The translations under genes and the position numbers were made by a program. 64,000 nucleotides of DNA from an uncultured Sediminibacterium sp. (GTDB lineage: Bacteria; Bacteroidota; Bacteroidia; Chitinophagales; Chitinophagaceae), in NCBI RefSeq assembly GCF_946481145.1, contig NZ_CAMLMJ010000010.1, positions 1-64,000 of the forward strand. Direction: 5' to 3'. The notes under the pieces are model-generated. The model saw only the letters and a list, made by a program, of their open reading frames with translations, was not told the DNA's origin and searched no databases. Positions 35,080-44,611 of this stretch are shown in pieces; the stretch's first letter is position 1, and every line of letters begins with the position of its first letter.

Positions 35080-36132
35080 ATGCTGGATGAACAAGATTTA
35101 CAAGCCGAAGACGCAGCCGAAGAACTATACGAACGAAAATCCTTTAAAGTAGATAAAGGACAGGAGCCGCTGCGCATTGACAAATGGGTGCAGGGACGTA
35201 TTGAGGGAGCTACGCGTAATAAGGTACAGAAAGGCATTGATGCCGGTTTCCTTACCGTAAACGGACAGGTAGTAAAGAGCAACTATAAAATTAAACCGGG
35301 TGATGAGATTGTATTGATGAGCCTTATCAACCCTGAACATACCGAGTTAAAGCCGGAAAATATTCCACTGAATATCGTGTATGAAGATGATGCGGTAATG
35401 GTATTGAATAAACCCGCCAATATGGTGGTGCATCCCGGAGTAGGCAATTTTACCGGTACTATGCTTAATGGAGTGGCCTATCATTTCTTAAAACAGAATC
35501 CCAATCTCGATGAGGAGAGCCTGCCCCGTTTCGGACTGGTACACCGCATCGATAAAAATACCACTGGCTTAATTGTATTGGCGAAAACAGGAGATGCTGC
35601 GGCACATCTGGCAAAACAATTCTTTAACCATACCGTAAACAGAAAATATGTTGCACTGGTATGGGGCGATGTACAGGAAGACAGCGGAACTATCGAAGCA
35701 CATATTGCCCGACACAGACAGCACCGCAAAATGTTTGATGCATACCCGGAAGGTGAAACAGGCAAACATGCAATTACCCATTATAAAGTACTGGAACACT
35801 TCAACTATGTTACCCTGGTAGAATGTATTCTTGAAACGGGACGCACGCACCAGATAAGGGTACACATGAAGCATATCGGCCACACCCTTTTCAACGACTG
35901 GGAATATGGCGGCGATAAAATTCTGAAAGGAACCATCTACACCAAATACAAACAGTTTGTAGACAACTGTTTCGAAATGTGTCCCCGTTGCGCATTGCAT
36001 GCCCAAACACTAGGCTTTATCCACCCCATAACCAAACAACCCATGCACTTTGAAGCACCTCTGCCAGATGATATGCAAGGAGTGATAAATAAGTGGCGCA
36101 ATTATGTGCAACACAAGAAAACAGAGGAATAA
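35080..36132 (+). CDS. RluD/RluA-family 23S rRNA pseudouridine synthase
   Basis: A 350-aa enzyme with an N-terminal S4 RNA-binding domain (RIDKWVQGRIEGATRNKVQKGIDAG). The RluA catalytic domain has the HRIDKNTTGLIVLAKT motif carrying catalytic Asp158, KYVALVWGDV, and ETGRTHQIRVHMKHIGHTLFND. Subfamily RluD (large-subunit positions 1911/1915/1917 in E. coli) is the most likely. The ATG at 35080 (MLDEQDLQAED) is chosen; an in-frame upstream ATG at 35002 would translate the repeat array into hydrophobic nonsense. Confidence 0.92.
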   Translation: MLDEQDLQAEDAAEELYERKSFKVDKGQEPLRIDKWVQGRIEGATRNKVQKGIDAGFLTVNGQVVKSNYKIKPGDEIVLMSLINPEHTELKPENIPLNIVYEDDAVMVLNKPANMVVHPGVGNFTGTMLNGVAYHFLKQNPNLDEESLPRFGLVHRIDKNTTGLIVLAKTGDAAAHLAKQFFNHTVNRKYVALVWGDVQEDSGTIEAHIARHRQHRKMFDAYPEGETGKHAITHYKVLEHFNYVTLVECILETGRTHQIRVHMKHIGHTLFNDWEYGGDKILKGTIYTKYKQFVDNCFEMCPRCALHAQTLGFIHPITKQPMHFEAPLPDDMQGVINKWRNYVQHKKTEE

Positions 36133-36183
36133 TGAACAGAGGAATATCCAACTTGCAAATATTTGGACATTGACATTTCTCTG
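36126..36183. repeat. GAACAGAGGAATATCCAAC palindrome, partial copy
   Basis: Carries the same left arm as the 34150-34217 palindrome, beginning at the stop codon of the pseudouridine synthase gene. A degenerate right arm (GGACATTGACATTTCTCTG) lies before the convergent hypothetical gene. Confidence 0.75.
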
Positions 36184-36200
36184 ATTTTCAACTATTCGAT

Positions 36201-36719
36201 TTATTTAGTAATCATGGAAATTATTTCTTTGGCAAGCAATTCCAAATCTCCGCTTCTGACAATATTATCCGGAACATAGCGTCGAGGCACAACAGGCAGT
36301 CGTTTGTTGGGTATAAAAGGTGTTTTAGCTACTGCATAATAACAGCTATCCATTTTACCCTGCTTGTTTAACACAACTGTTACTGTTAATTTATTGGCAA
36401 CTGGAGTAATTGAAGCAAGCGTATTCATCATTAAATCTTTTGCATCATTACCTTTCTCAAGGTCTTTCTTGATCTGGCTATAGTTTCTATCAACGGTTTT
36501 CTTAGTCTCGGCTTTAGAAAGTTTATCAAGCTCTTCCCTGCCGATGACAGTAAATTTTTTTTCATCTAATTGAACACGTAAAAGAGCTTCAAGATTAGCT
36601 GTTTCCGTAACCCCATTTACCTGAATATATACAGGTAATTTTTTGGCCAACAATTCACCATCCTGCTTTGCCTGCTCCGGCAGAAAGATCATGAAAAATA
36701 TAAGAATATACTGCATCAA
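36201..36719 (-). CDS. Hypothetical exported protein
   Basis: A 172-aa protein with a short hydrophobic N-terminus (MMQYILIFFMIFLPEQA) that may be a signal peptide. The rest is soluble, lysine-rich and mixed alpha/beta, with a strand-like pair KLTVTVVLNKQGKMDSCYYAVAKT followed by a basic PNKRLPVVPRRYVPDN segment and a C-terminal helix. No family is recognised. It is a single minus-strand gene between two plus-strand genes, flanked on both sides by GAACAGAG-type repeats. Confidence 0.65.
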   Translation of the reverse strand: MMQYILIFFMIFLPEQAKQDGELLAKKLPVYIQVNGVTETANLEALLRVQLDEKKFTVIGREELDKLSKAETKKTVDRNYSQIKKDLEKGNDAKDLMMNTLASITPVANKLTVTVVLNKQGKMDSCYYAVAKTPFIPNKRLPVVPRRYVPDNIVRSGDLELLAKEIISMITK

Positions 36720-36792
36720 TATTAATTTTTATAGTACGGCAGGCAATGATTCAATCAAATTTATGGAGTAAAACCTGAGAAATGGCTAAGAT

Positions 36793-36842
36793 TCAAATAT
36801 TTGGACATTCGACATTCCTCTGTTCCTCTGTTCTTCTGTTCA
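36793..36842. repeat. Octanucleotide/palindrome remnant upstream of bioB
   Basis: CAAATATTTGGACATTCGACATTCC followed by three 8-nt units (CCTCTGTT, CCTCTGTT, CTTCTGTT), the inverse orientation of the GAACAGAG word family. It abuts the bioB -7 box. Confidence 0.75.
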
Positions 36843-36844
36843 TA

Positions 36845-36852
36845 TATATTTG
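36845..36852 (+). promoter_or_regulatory. bioB -7 promoter element (TATATTTG)
   Basis: Exact TAnnTTTG match 20 nt before the bioB ATG. The -33 region falls in the CCTCTGTT repeat, so the repeat supplies the upstream promoter sequence. Confidence 0.55.
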
Positions 36853-36872
36853 CACTATAAATCTGAAAACTT

Positions 36873-37874
36873 ATGTCAAACGACATCCGTCATAACTGGA
36901 GCAAGGAAGAAATTTACGATATCTACAACATGCCTTTACTTGAGCTGGTATTTCGTGCAGCAGAACTGCATCGCAAATACAATGATACCGCCGAGGTACA
37001 GGTATGTACACTCTTAAGTATTAAAACTGGTGGCTGTAGTGAAGACTGCGCTTATTGTCCGCAGGCTGCACGTTATAGTACCGGTGTGGATGTACAGGCA
37101 TTGATGAAGAAAGAAGAAGTACTGTCTTATGCACAGAAAGCAAAAGATGCAGGCTCAACCCGTTTCTGTATGGGTGCTGCATGGAGAGAAGTGCGCGACA
37201 ATCGCGATTTCGATCGTGTGCTCGATATGGTAAAAGGTGTAAATGAAATGGGTATGGAAGTTTGTTGTACCCTCGGCATGCTTACCGAAGACCAGGCACA
37301 GAAACTGGCCGATGCCGGTTTATATGCTTATAACCACAACCTCGATACCAGTAAAGAACATTACGGTGAAATAATTACTACCCGTACTTATGAAGACCGT
37401 TTAAACACATTGGATAATGTCCGCAAAGCAGGTGTAACTGTTTGTTGTGGTGGCATTATTGGATTGGGTGAAACACATGAAGACCGTATAGGTATGTTGC
37501 ACACGCTGGCCACTATGCCGGAACATCCGGAAAGTGTGCCCATCAATTCACTGGTAGCCATCAAAGGAACACCACTTGAAAACAATTCAAAAGTAGATGT
37601 ATGGGATATGGTGCGCATGATCGCCACAGCCCGTATACTGATGCCTAAAACCATGGTTCGCCTCAGTGCAGGCCGAACAGACATGAGCATCTCCGATCAG
37701 GCATTGTGCTTCATGGCCGGTGCCAATTCTATTTTTGCAGGCGATAAATTATTAACCACTCCTAACCCGTCATTTGATGAAGACAATCAAATGTTCCAAC
37801 TGTTAGGATTGCAGCCACGTAAAGCTTTTAAAGAAGAAAGCAAGCAGTACTTAAGAGAATTGGTGGATGCGTGA
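36873..37874 (+). CDS. bioB: Biotin synthase
   Basis: Radical-SAM enzyme that inserts sulfur into dethiobiotin to form biotin. The 333-aa protein has the radical-SAM cluster cysteines Cys55, Cys59 and Cys62 in [12 protein letters not shown]. It also has [42 protein letters not shown] and [10 protein letters not shown], where the arginine and cysteines bind the auxiliary 2Fe-2S cluster. No other bio gene is nearby, so it is a standalone bioB. A terminator follows 50 nt downstream. Confidence 0.96.
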   Translation: MSNDIRHNWSKEEIYDIYNMPLLELVFRAAELHRKYNDTAEVQVCTLLSIKTGGCSEDCAYCPQAARYSTGVDVQALMKKEEVLSYAQKAKDAGSTRFCMGAAWREVRDNRDFDRVLDMVKGVNEMGMEVCCTLGMLTEDQAQKLADAGLYAYNHNLDTSKEHYGEIITTRTYEDRLNTLDNVRKAGVTVCCGGIIGLGETHEDRIGMLHTLATMPEHPESVPINSLVAIKGTPLENNSKVDVWDMVRMIATARILMPKTMVRLSAGRTDMSISDQALCFMAGANSIFAGDKLLTTPNPSFDEDNQMFQLLGLQPRKAFKEESKQYLRELVDA

Positions 37875-37900
37875 GTGGTGAATGGTCAATGGTGAATAAA
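37871..37900. repeat. Short heptanucleotide run (GTGAATG type)
   Basis: Four 7-nt units (GTGAGTG, GTGAATG, GTCAATG, GTGAATA) begin at the bioB stop codon and match the array at 25.4 kb, but without the inverted half. Confidence 0.85.
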
Positions 37901-37924
37901 AACTCGTGGAAGCGCAAATAAATT

Positions 37925-37974
37925 AAAAAGTCAAAATTCAAAAGAAGTGTTTCTGCTGAATTTTGACTTTTTTT
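37925..37974 (+). terminator. Intrinsic terminator after bioB
   Basis: AAAAAGTCAAAATTCA (37925-37940) pairs with TGAATTTTGACTTTTT (37957-37972) and is followed by more T residues. The loop is about 16 nt. Confidence 0.85.
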
Positions 37975-37977
37975 ATG

Positions 37978-38068
37978 CTCTCAGCGTAATCTCAGCGCTC
38001 TCATGTTCTCTGCGGTAAATCTACTCGAATGTTCACCGCAGAGAAAAGAGAACGCAGAGGTTACGCAG
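37978..38068. repeat. CTCTGCG/CGCAGAG low-complexity inverted repeat
   Basis: TCTCAGCGTAATCTCAGCG and TTCTCTGCGGTAAA face CACCGCAGAGAAAAGAG and AACGCAGAGGTTACGC. A similar word set recurs at 51170-51251. It lies between bioB and the convergent tricorn gene. Confidence 0.7.
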
Positions 38069-38115
38069 GGGTAAATTAATCATCTTTCGGTCTTCCCGAC
38101 TTCCGGACTTTCGGA

Positions 38116-41100
38116 CTATTTCCCCTTCGGCCTAAACGACCTCACCGGCGCTGCCGGTTCTTTCTTCAGCTCAATACCTTTTGTTGGCATTAAGCGCAGT
38201 GCTTCCTGAACCGCTTTTTCCAGTTGCGGGTCGCGGCCTTCGATGATGGCTTTGGGGTCGTGGAATACTTCTACATCGGGTGAAACCCCAACTGCCTCGA
38301 TTGCCCATTTACCATCTGTGTCAAAGAAACCACCACGTGGGGCTACCATGCGGCCGCCGTCGATAAATGGAGGTGTATCCCAGGTACCAACCAGTCCGCC
38401 CCAGGTGCGGGTGCCTACCAGAGGACCAATATTGGCCTTTTTAAACATATAGGGCAGCAGATCACCACCCGAGCCGGCATTTTCATTGATCACCATTACT
38501 TTAGGTCCCCAGATGCCCGCCATAGGGGTTGTTGATGGTCGGTGCCCTTCTACCCTGTTATTGAAATAACCCAGGAGCTGGCGATTCATGATATCGACCA
38601 TATAATCGGCGGCAGAGCCACCACCATTATTTCTTTCATCGATAACGGCGCCTTTTTTATCCTGCTGGGAGAAATAGTAGCGATTGAAATAAGTGTAACC
38701 TGGATTACCGGTATTGGGCACATATACATAGGCCAGTTTACCATCCGATAATTTATCTACTTTTCTCCTATTACCTTCAACCCAAGCACGGGAACGTAAC
38801 CCTCCTTCATTGGCAATTGGTTGAACCGTAATCAGCCTTGAACCTTCAAGCGATGGTTTATTGTTTACCCTGATTTTTACCTGACGATTCGCAGTTCCTT
38901 CAAATAAACTATACAAATTCATATCGGCTGTTAAAGGCTTACCATCTACTTCCAATAAATAATCACCTTCCTGCACATTCATACCCGGACCACTTAACGG
39001 AGCCCGCAGTTCGGGGTTCCAGTTTTCACCGGTGTATATTTTACTGAATACGAAATATCCGTTTTGTACTTTATAATCTGCACCCAATAAACCACCTGGT
39101 ACAGAAGGTACATTGGGGAAATCGCCCCCACTGGTATATGAGTGGCCCACAGCAATTTCGCCACCGAGAATGTCGATGATATAGTTGAGGTCGCTTCTGT
39201 GTTTTACATGTTTCACCCAGGGTTTGTACCAGGTAAATATTTTATCCCATGGTGCACCGTGTGTATTGTCAACATACAGGAAATCGCGCTGGTAGCGCCA
39301 TCCTTCCCTGAAAATCTGTTCTGCTTCCTGTGATGGATCAACATACACTTTCATACCATCTGTTGCAAGTCTTCCTTCACCCGGACGCGGAGCTGCAGCA
39401 GTTCCATTGATAAACCAACCCGGACCAGCTCGGTATAAAATAGATTTACGATCGAAGCTGGTTACCGCGGCACTTACTGATCGAACAAATTCTATCGACT
39501 TTCTATCTTTCAGACTGTAACGATGAAGAATAAGTCCTGGCCCATCTGCCGGAGATTCCAAATAGAATACCGTTCCATCCGGACCTGCAACCAGACCTGC
39601 ATAATTCTTTAAAGGAATATTAGCGGCAATGATACGCTGGTCAAGTCCATCGAAATCTATTTTCACCTGAACCCCTGCTCCTGCTGCGGTCCTGGCTGGT
39701 TTTGCCGAACTGTCTGCGGGAGATTTAACCGGTTCATCATCACTCTTCGGCTCAAAGGGCGAAGGGGCATCTTTACTGAGTACAGCAATGTAGAGGGCGC
39801 GGTTAACGGGATAATTGTAACTGCTCATATCAAGCCATCCTGTTGCCAGTGCATAATCGGTGCTGGCAAGGAAATACAAGTATTTACCACTCTCGTCCCA
39901 TTGTGGATCGATGGCGTCAGACAAACCATCAGTGATCTGTTTGGTACTGCCAGTTTCGAGGCTATACACTTTAATAGCTTTGAACTGGTTGTTCTGAATC
40001 TGCGCATAAGCAATCCACTTACTATCTGGCGACCATACGGGTTTCATGGACCTCGTTGGATGAGCGTACCTGTCCGTATCTACAAGTTTAATAGCACCTG
40101 TTTTAACATCGATGAACCAGATATTGTAATCGGTATCGCTGAAAGCAATGTATTTGTTATCGGGCGACCAGGTAGGTGTGTAATAGAATTTTTTATTGGG
40201 AATAGGAAATGCCTGTGCGGGTTGTAAACCAAACTGGTCGCGGATCATGAGCTGGTACTCACCACTTGCATCGGAGAACCAGGCAATTTTTTGTCCATCA
40301 GACGACCAAACAGGCGCACGGTCTGCGCTGCCGGGTGTATTGGTTATATTTCTCCAGTCGCCGTTTTCTTTAGGCACGGTAAACACTTCTCCCCTGCTTT
40401 CAAACAAGGCTCTTTTACCTGTTGGAGATAAACTGGCATTGATCAGACTAAATGCACTCAAATCGTTCCAGCGAGGTCTACCCCAATTTAGATCGCCTTT
40501 AACCTCTATTACCAATTGAGTATTTTTTTGGGTTGTCAGGTCAAGGTTATGCAGGTAACCACCCTGTTCATACACCAGCCCATTTCCACCAGAAGTCAGG
40601 TTCTTACAATCAAAGTCTTTATGAAACGTAAGTTGTTTCTGTTGTTTTGTTTTGGGATCATAAGACCAAACATTATTGATGAAATCCTGCTCCGATAAAA
40701 AATAGAGCATACCATTGTGCCAAACAGGTGCTGTATGACGCTCCCGATCTCCCTGCATGGTTTTCACGGTTTCATAAGAGCTCACATTGAATAACCAGAT
40801 GGGCTGTGCCTGACCGCCGCGGTAATTGCGCCATTCAGGATCCCAGAAACTATAGGGTTGATAAGCCATGGTTTTACCATCGGCTGATAAACTGCCCACA
40901 AAACCAAAAGGTACTGCCATGGCCGTAGGTGTACCACCGGTTACGGGTACTGTAAAGAATTTCGCATTCACGGTAGGATAGCCTTCCCTGCCTGAGGTAA
41001 AATACACGGCTTTACCATCGGGCATCCACCCCTGTGTAATATCGGCACCGGGATGCCAGGTGAGCCGCTTGGGTTCACCGCCATCAATAGGTACAATATA

Positions 41101-41361
41101 TACATCGGTATTACCATCATATTGCCCGGAGAATGCCACCCATTTGCCATCAGGACTAATACGCGGACTGGTTTCTGAACCCACTGCACTGGTAAGCCTT
41201 TGCGCCTGTCCGCCATTACGGTCTACACGCCAGAGATCATCGGCGTGTACAAATACAATATGGTCTTTACTGGCACTCGGCTGACGCAATAGCATAGTGC
41301 CTTGTGCCTGAGCGAGTTGGATTGTGAAGAGGAGGAGGATGAGAGATTGTAATCTTTTCAT
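38116..41361 (-). CDS. Secreted tricorn-like protease (beta-propeller, PDZ, S41)
   Basis: A 1081-aa exported tail-specific-type protease. It has a signal peptide (residues 1-19), then TolB/PD40-type beta-propeller blades (SPRISPDGKWVAFSG, TPTWSPDNKYIAFSDTD, KPVWSPDSKWIAYAQ) to about residue 690. A PDZ-like domain (SGPGMNVQEGDYLLEVDGKPL) follows around 770-850, then an S41 protease fold with the catalytic serine region NENAGSGGDLLPYMF near residue 962 and TWGGLVGTWDTPPF. Archaeal tricorn is cytoplasmic, whereas this one is periplasmic or secreted and likely degrades peptides for nutrition. It is single, with no operon partner. Confidence 0.93.
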   Translation of the reverse strand: MKRLQSLILLLFTIQLAQAQGTMLLRQPSASKDHIVFVHADDLWRVDRNGGQAQRLTSAVGSETSPRISPDGKWVAFSGQYDGNTDVYIVPIDGGEPKRLTWHPGADITQGWMPDGKAVYFTSGREGYPTVNAKFFTVPVTGGTPTAMAVPFGFVGSLSADGKTMAYQPYSFWDPEWRNYRGGQAQPIWLFNVSSYETVKTMQGDRERHTAPVWHNGMLYFLSEQDFINNVWSYDPKTKQQKQLTFHKDFDCKNLTSGGNGLVYEQGGYLHNLDLTTQKNTQLVIEVKGDLNWGRPRWNDLSAFSLINASLSPTGKRALFESRGEVFTVPKENGDWRNITNTPGSADRAPVWSSDGQKIAWFSDASGEYQLMIRDQFGLQPAQAFPIPNKKFYYTPTWSPDNKYIAFSDTDYNIWFIDVKTGAIKLVDTDRYAHPTRSMKPVWSPDSKWIAYAQIQNNQFKAIKVYSLETGSTKQITDGLSDAIDPQWDESGKYLYFLASTDYALATGWLDMSSYNYPVNRALYIAVLSKDAPSPFEPKSDDEPVKSPADSSAKPARTAAGAGVQVKIDFDGLDQRIIAANIPLKNYAGLVAGPDGTVFYLESPADGPGLILHRYSLKDRKSIEFVRSVSAAVTSFDRKSILYRAGPGWFINGTAAAPRPGEGRLATDGMKVYVDPSQEAEQIFREGWRYQRDFLYVDNTHGAPWDKIFTWYKPWVKHVKHRSDLNYIIDILGGEIAVGHSYTSGGDFPNVPSVPGGLLGADYKVQNGYFVFSKIYTGENWNPELRAPLSGPGMNVQEGDYLLEVDGKPLTADMNLYSLFEGTANRQVKIRVNNKPSLEGSRLITVQPIANEGGLRSRAWVEGNRRKVDKLSDGKLAYVYVPNTGNPGYTYFNRYYFSQQDKKGAVIDERNNGGGSAADYMVDIMNRQLLGYFNNRVEGHRPSTTPMAGIWGPKVMVINENAGSGGDLLPYMFKKANIGPLVGTRTWGGLVGTWDTPPFIDGGRMVAPRGGFFDTDGKWAIEAVGVSPDVEVFHDPKAIIEGRDPQLEKAVQEALRLMPTKGIELKKEPAAPVRSFRPKGK

Positions 41362-41475
41362 ATAGTTGGTTTGGAGGAGTAATTTACTAATATGATTGTA
41401 TAGTGGGAGGAAGATTGTTTGGGTGGGGTGTTGCGGGGGTGAGATATTTGGAATATTTTTATACGAAAAAATTTC

Positions 41476-41492
41476 ATCTTACAAGGTAAGAT
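41476..41492. promoter_or_regulatory. Operator-like palindrome upstream of the ATPase/HNH pair
   Basis: ATCTTAC (41476-41482) and GTAAGAT (41486-41492) form a perfect 7-bp inverted repeat with 3-nt spacing, 112 nt before the ATPase start. It could be a regulator binding site of the defence-like operon. No regulator gene is adjacent. Confidence 0.35.
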
Positions 41493-41603
41493 CGAGTTAA
41501 AAGAATTGGAGTAGCCTTATTACACCAATTTACAAACCGGCAGCAAGCCGATTGAGACACAATACAACAGAAATTAGGTGTATAACTATGAAAAATAAGA
41601 AAA

Positions 41604-43580
41604 GTGAAATTAGCAGCGATTTACATAGAAGACCATGAATACTTATTCAAAGAGCCTCAAACTATTAACTTTGGAGGTCGGTATTATTATGAATTTGAAA
41701 ATGCAAATAACGATATTATTATCAAGCGAACCCCAAATGAAAAGTTCATCCCGTATTTTTTTAACTTGTCTAACCTACAAAGTAAAGTAACTAACTTAAC
41801 TGCCATTGTAGGACAGAATGGTGCAGGCAAATCAACTTTACTCGACATTATCAGGAGTGAATTCATCAAACATGAATATGCCTTACCTCAATCAAATTCA
41901 CTATTCATATTAGAGGTTGACGGCAAATATCCTCTTGTCCTTAGGAATGATTTTAAAAAGGTTTTCTTGGAAGAAAAGAATCCTGACAACCCCAATAAAA
42001 TTGAGTTAAAAGAATACTCAGGGGGAAAGATTCAGACCATTTACTATTCACCGCATTACGATTATAAATTCAATCCAAATTTTGACGATTATGATAATCA
42101 TGATTTATCATTCGATAAGATTTTAGAAGAAGATTTAAAGGAATTAACAGAAAAAGAAACTAATGAAAGTGGTTGGCCATATTCAGCATCTCAAGAACTT
42201 CTTTTTAAAAACTCCCTTCGCCAAATTACCTTCTTAAGTTCTAACTTATTTCGCGAGAAGAATATTTTTAAAAACATATTTGAATTTCAAGGTCACTATC
42301 AGCCAATACTTCATTTCAGAGGATATCATGAAGCTGAAAAAGACTGGAATACACCATATCAACTTAGAAATATACTAAGTACAATAGCTGAAAAGGCAGA
42401 AAAAGAAAGTTCAGAATGGCACATATATAGAGACACAGGAGCATCTCAACCGCAGATTTATCAATACATTTTAAAACGAAATGTCATCAAGTGTATCCTA
42501 TCACTATTGAATCGTCAAATGGAAAGGCGAAACTCTTTCCTTCAAGAGGGGTATTTCCCTTATGATAAATTAAAGGAACAAATTGAACCCGCTTCAGCTT
42601 ATGACACTTTCTTACTATTTGTTAAACACAGTACTATAAAGCTCAAAAAAAATCACTCAGAAAATATTTTAAGTGAATCCGTTTTAAGGAATCTTTTAGA
42701 AAAAATTTATACTACGATTGAAAAAGCGAACGACGAAAATTTAATCTCCAATTACACTTTAAAACCAACTACTGAAGATGCAATTGAAATACTAAAACTA
42801 CAGAGGCAATTTCTCAATGAATTAAACAGTTATTATATTAAACACTATACCAACAAAGACGACTTATCAATTGCAGACAGAGATAAAATAGAGGAGTTTA
42901 TAAATTATATGCCATTCACGAGAAGAATGAGTTCAGGCGAGGGGGCCTTATTGAATTTTTATTCTAGGATTTATGATTTTCTAAATTCCAATCTGAAGGA
43001 ATTGAAATTCAGGAACCTATGTGACCATTATATTTTGTTACTCGATGAAGCAGACCTTACATTTCATATAACATGGAAGAAAAAATATGTAAAAGCACTT
43101 TTATCGACCCTCCCCTACTTTTTTGATGAACTTGAAAATAAACCAAACCTTGAAATAATATTCACTACACACGACCCTATTACGCTTTCGGATCTACCAA
43201 ATACTAATGTTATTTATATTGAAAAATCCGGCCAGAATAACTCTTCAAGAATTTTAGATTTAAACAACGAAAGGAGACCTCTAAAAACTTTTGGCGCAAA
43301 CATTTCTGATCTTATCGCAGACTCTTTCTTTATCGAGGAATCGCTAATTGGGAATTTTGTATTTGACAAGATTCAAAATACAATAAAATGGTTAAATGAC
43401 AAGGATAATATCGAGAGCAATACCTATTATAAAACACTCATCAAAATGATTGACGAGCCAATTATTCAAAGGAAACTGGCCGAAATGTACGATGCAAAAA
43501 CTAACGATAATTTTCAGTTAGAAATTATAGACGCGCAAATAAAAAAACTAGAAGAACTTAAAAATAGACTAAACCCATAA
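41604..43580 (+). CDS. SMC/ABC-type ATPase of an ATPase-HNH pair (Septu PtuA-like)
   Basis: A 658-aa soluble ATPase split by a long helical insert. Walker A GQNGAGKST is at residues 70-78, the ABC signature SSGEG at 443-447, Walker B ILLLDEAD at 477-484 (Asp481, Glu482) and the H-loop TTHD with His523. There is no TOPRIM domain after it, unlike OLD nucleases. The start is GTG 41604; the nearby ATG at 41588 is in another frame. It is distinctly AT-rich compared with the flanking genes and overlaps the HNH gene by one base. ATPase plus HNH nuclease is the composition of the Septu antiphage system; this assignment is by architecture only. Confidence 0.85.
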   Translation: MKLAAIYIEDHEYLFKEPQTINFGGRYYYEFENANNDIIIKRTPNEKFIPYFFNLSNLQSKVTNLTAIVGQNGAGKSTLLDIIRSEFIKHEYALPQSNSLFILEVDGKYPLVLRNDFKKVFLEEKNPDNPNKIELKEYSGGKIQTIYYSPHYDYKFNPNFDDYDNHDLSFDKILEEDLKELTEKETNESGWPYSASQELLFKNSLRQITFLSSNLFREKNIFKNIFEFQGHYQPILHFRGYHEAEKDWNTPYQLRNILSTIAEKAEKESSEWHIYRDTGASQPQIYQYILKRNVIKCILSLLNRQMERRNSFLQEGYFPYDKLKEQIEPASAYDTFLLFVKHSTIKLKKNHSENILSESVLRNLLEKIYTTIEKANDENLISNYTLKPTTEDAIEILKLQRQFLNELNSYYIKHYTNKDDLSIADRDKIEEFINYMPFTRRMSSGEGALLNFYSRIYDFLNSNLKELKFRNLCDHYILLLDEADLTFHITWKKKYVKALLSTLPYFFDELENKPNLEIIFTTHDPITLSDLPNTNVIYIEKSGQNNSSRILDLNNERRPLKTFGANISDLIADSFFIEESLIGNFVFDKIQNTIKWLNDKDNIESNTYYKTLIKMIDEPIIQRKLAEMYDAKTNDNFQLEIIDAQIKKLEELKNRLNP

Positions 43581-44506
43581 TGCTATTTCTCAATCCAAAC
43601 ACACCAAAGATTATTAAAGCCAAAAGAGCATTTCACCAGGGAATGCTTGATTTTGTGTTAGATCGCATCGACACAATCAAAAAGTTAAAAGGTGTCGACA
43701 CTACTCAAATCGAGTGCTTCTTTGATCTTTTTATTAATGAATCCCTTGATTCAATTTTGATCGGCGATCCCGTTACATTAAGTCAAATTAACCAAAGGCT
43801 TAACAGCTCTATTAAATCATCTACGAACCTCTTAAAAGGCGTTGAGCACGTGTTCAACTATGATACTTTTATTGACAAGAAAAAGAAAAAATATGATGCA
43901 TATAAATTAGCAGAAACATTAGACATTAGAACCTGCACTTACTGCAATAGAAACTACACCAATACAGTTATTAAAAGTAACGGCGATAAGATCACAAGGC
44001 CCCAGTTTGATCATTATTTTGACAAAAAGGAAAATCCTTTACTTGCTCTATCTTTCTACAACTTGATCCCATCATGTTCAATTTGTAATTCCAGTATAAA
44101 AGGAACTCACAAAATGGATTTACATGATTATACTCATCCCTATATAGATAACACTTTATCCAACATTAGATTTACGTATAAATATTCAGCAAAATCAAAA
44201 TCCGGATTAAGAATAGAAGTTGTTACACCAACCCCATCGAAAGCTAAAAATACAATCAGCGCTTTCGCAATTGAAGAAGTTTACAACTCACATATTGGAG
44301 AATTACTAGACCTCTTAAAGACTAAACAGTATTTCTCCGACAGATACCTATCTATTCTCAAATCCAACCTCCTAAAGGATGTTATCGTTTCTAAGGAAGA
44401 CTTGTATCGGATTGTATTCGGAACAGAATACAATGAAATCAATTTTATTAATAGGCCATTTAGTAAGTTTAAAAGTGACATACTGAAAGAACTAGGTATA
44501 ATTTAA
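43580..44506 (+). CDS. HNH nuclease of an ATPase-HNH pair (Septu PtuB-like)
   Basis: A 308-aa protein with a zinc-supported HNH core. Cys119 and Cys122 (CTYCNRNY), Asp144-His145 (QFDHYFDKKENPLLALSF), Asn161 and Cys166/Cys169-Asn170 (SCSICNSSIKG) form the treble-clef beta-beta-alpha-metal layout. The N-terminal 110 residues are helical and may bind the partner ATPase. Its ATG overlaps the ATPase stop (TAATG), so translation is coupled. Like its partner it is AT-rich. The likely action is nucleic-acid cleavage gated by the ATPase, inferred from the Septu family; the target is unknown. Confidence 0.85.
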   Translation: MLFLNPNTPKIIKAKRAFHQGMLDFVLDRIDTIKKLKGVDTTQIECFFDLFINESLDSILIGDPVTLSQINQRLNSSIKSSTNLLKGVEHVFNYDTFIDKKKKKYDAYKLAETLDIRTCTYCNRNYTNTVIKSNGDKITRPQFDHYFDKKENPLLALSFYNLIPSCSICNSSIKGTHKMDLHDYTHPYIDNTLSNIRFTYKYSAKSKSGLRIEVVTPTPSKAKNTISAFAIEEVYNSHIGELLDLLKTKQYFSDRYLSILKSNLLKDVIVSKEDLYRIVFGTEYNEINFINRPFSKFKSDILKELGII

Positions 44507-44534
44507 TAATCTATCCCAATAGAAATATCCTTTT

Positions 44535-44565
44535 CTTTCTTCTTAGCAGGGTGTCCCCCGCATCG
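44535..44565 (+). repeat. REP-like element fragment A
   Basis: Carries only the 5' part of the element consensus (CTTCTTAGCAGGGTGTCCCCCGCATCG) just past the HNH gene. Confidence 0.7.
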
Positions 44566-44611
44566 TTTTCTATGACTTAACCAACCCTTTATTTCTATTT
44601 TACTTTTGTAT

